From: Prevotella sp.
GTDB lineage: Bacteria > Bacteroidota > Bacteroidia > Bacteroidales > Bacteroidaceae
Direction of reading: 5' to 3'
Assembly: GCA_016283605.1 (NCBI GenBank)
Contig: JAEENF010000075.1
Location: 1-16,562, forward strand
DNA: 16,562 bases
Part shown: piece by piece, positions 15,022-16,562 of the stretch
Position numbering within the stretch: the stretch's first letter is position 1
Layout: each line of letters opens with the position of its first letter
The notes under the pieces: model-generated
Told to the model about the DNA's origin: nothing
Database searches by the model: none
What the model saw: the letters and a program-made list of their open reading frames with translations, nothing else
Made by a program: the position numbers and the translations under genes

Positions 15022-16562
15022 ATGTCAGATAAAATTAAACCAAGCGAAGTTTCCCAGGTGCTGCTCGACCAGTTGAAGGGTATCTCCAATGCCGAGAAGT
15101 TCGACGAGGTAGGTACCGTACTGACCGTCAGCGACGGTGTGGCACGTATCTACGGCCTGCGCAATGTCGAGGCCAGCGAACTGCTCGAATTCGAGAACGG
15201 CACGATGGCCATTGTGCAGAACCTCGAGGAGGATAACGTCGGTTGCGTGCTCCTTGGCCCCACATCGGGCATCAAGGAGGGACAGGTGGTGAAGCGTACG
15301 CATCGCATCGCCTCTATCCGCGTCAACGACAACATGCTGGGCCGCGTGATCAACCCCATGGGACAGGCTATCGACGGCAAGGGCGATATCGACCTGAGCG
15401 ACTCTTTCGAGATGCCGCTCGACCGTAAGGCCCCCGGTGTGATCTACCGTCAGCCCGTGAAGGAGCCTCTGCAGACCGGTCTGAAGGCCATCGACTCGAT
15501 GATCCCTATCGGCCGTGGACAGCGCGAGCTCATCATCGGCGACCGTCAGACGGGTAAGACCGCCATCGCCGTTGATACCATCATCAACCAGAAGAGTTTC
15601 TATGAGGCAGGCAATCCTGTCTATTGTATCTATGTGGCCATCGGTCAGAAGGCCAGTACCGTTGCTGCGCTCGTCTCGACGCTGCAGGAGCACGGCGCTA
15701 TGCCTTACACCATCGTGGTAGCCGCTACCGCTGCCGATCCTGCCGCCATGCAGTACTATGCACCGTTCGCAGGAGCCGCCATCGGCGAGTACTTCCGCGA
15801 CCGTGGTCTGCCCGCGCTGGTGGTCTACGACGACCTCTCGAAGCAGGCTGTGGCCTATCGTGAGGTGTCGCTGATCCTGCGCCGTCCTTCAGGACGTGAG
15901 GCTTATCCCGGCGACGTGTTCTATCTCCACTCTCGTCTCCTTGAGCGTGCAGCGAAGATGAACGAGCAGCAGGAGGTAGCCGAGCAGATGAACGACCTGC
16001 CCGAGTGCATGAAGGGTCACGTCAAGGGTGGTGGTTCATTGACCGCCCTGCCTATCATCGAGACGCAGGCTGGCGACGTGTCGGCTTACATCCCGACGAA
16101 TGTGATCTCTATCACCGATGGTCAGATCTTCCTCGAGAGCGACCTCTTCAACCAAGGTTTCCGTCCTGCCATCAACGTGGGTATCTCCGTATCCCGTGTG
16201 GGTGGTTCGGCACAGATCAAGTCGATGAAGAAGGTGGCTGGTACGCTGAAGATCGACCAGGCGCAGTATCGTGAGCTCGAGGCCTTCTCGAAGTTCTCCA
16301 GCGATATGGATGCCGTGACGGCGATGACGCTCGACCGTGGACGTAAGAACAACCAGCTGCTGATCCAGCCGCAGTACAGCCCGATGCCGGTAGGCGAGCA
16401 GATTGCCATCCTCTATTGTGGTGTGCACGGCTTGATGCGCGAGGTACCTATTAATAAGGTACGCGAGTGTCAGGACCAGTTCCTCGACAAGTTGCGTTCA
16501 GCTAATCCCGAGGTCATCGAGACACTCGCCAGCGGTAAGATCGACGACGAGACCACCGCGAA
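15022..16562 (+). CDS. atpA: ATP synthase F1 subunit alpha, 3' end beyond the window
   Basis: Alpha alternates with beta in the F1 hexamer and carries non-catalytic nucleotide sites. The frame is open from the ATG at 15022 to the right edge (513 complete codons); probably only about 10-15 residues are missing. It has Walker A GDRQTGKT (173-180), the VVYDDLSKQAVAYR segment, and SVSR with the arginine finger R392 that reaches into the beta site. An insert of about 20 residues (near 313-336) precedes GGGSLTALP, a feature of Bacteroidetes alpha. Translation starts just after the heptad repeat with no Shine-Dalgarno site. atpG would be expected next but lies outside the window. Confidence 0.97.
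   Translation, partial: MSDKIKPSEVSQVLLDQLKGISNAEKFDEVGTVLTVSDGVARIYGLRNVEASELLEFENGTMAIVQNLEEDNVGCVLLGPTSGIKEGQVVKRTHRIASIRVNDNMLGRVINPMGQAIDGKGDIDLSDSFEMPLDRKAPGVIYRQPVKEPLQTGLKAIDSMIPIGRGQRELIIGDRQTGKTAIAVDTIINQKSFYEAGNPVYCIYVAIGQKASTVAALVSTLQEHGAMPYTIVVAATAADPAAMQYYAPFAGAAIGEYFRDRGLPALVVYDDLSKQAVAYREVSLILRRPSGREAYPGDVFYLHSRLLERAAKMNEQQEVAEQMNDLPECMKGHVKGGGSLTALPIIETQAGDVSAYIPTNVISITDGQIFLESDLFNQGFRPAINVGISVSRVGGSAQIKSMKKVAGTLKIDQAQYRELEAFSKFSSDMDAVTAMTLDRGRKNNQLLIQPQYSPMPVGEQIAILYCGVHGLMREVPINKVRECQDQFLDKLRSANPEVIETLASGKIDDETTA

Overview
The window looks like a chromosomal segment of a Bacteroidales bacterium, probably Prevotella-like. Supporting this are the Bat (aerotolerance) gene order, two promoters of the Bacteroidetes TTTG/TAnnTTTG type, few Shine-Dalgarno sites, an ATP synthase operon that begins with beta and epsilon (atpD-atpC-orf-atpB-E-F-H-A), and Bacteroidetes-type insertions in the F1 subunits. 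All genes read on the + strand and are tightly packed. No mobile element, CRISPR array, rRNA or tRNA was seen.

Region 1 (1-7528) is the downstream part of a Bat operon that enters from the left edge. A small tail-anchored protein or C-terminal fragment is followed by batA, a batB-batC fusion, a batD-batE fusion, a PAP2-family phosphatase and a divergent queA-type gene. Five Bat proteins are therefore carried on three polypeptides. The predicted topology puts both von Willebrand A domains, both TPR domains, the BatD domain and the SH3-like domain in the periplasm, and both fusion joints in the cytoplasm or membrane. Region 2 (7529-10154) has its own promoter and holds an NhaD-type Na+/H+ antiporter followed by a P-loop/CYTH two-domain protein. 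Region 3 (10155-16562) starts with a hairpin and a promoter and then carries the F-type ATP synthase genes. Subunit alpha runs off the right edge. The c subunit has the residues of a proton-type ring, epsilon is the short form without its C-terminal helical domain, and subunit a has a signal peptide and an extra periplasmic N-terminal domain.

The most unusual signal is a set of short tandem repeats that all have a 7-bp period but differ in sequence. Three fill the junctions before atpC, atpE and atpA. One lies inside the queA-type reading frame. Two more, as facing purine-rich and pyrimidine-rich arms, lie exactly over the signal-peptide coding regions of BatD and BatE. The last two are diverged copies of one element: the purine arm codes for the basic n-region and the complementary pyrimidine arm codes for the hydrophobic core. 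Because 7 is not a multiple of 3, copy-number change inside a gene would shift the frame. This is the best candidate in the window for something undescribed. The genes themselves belong to known families.
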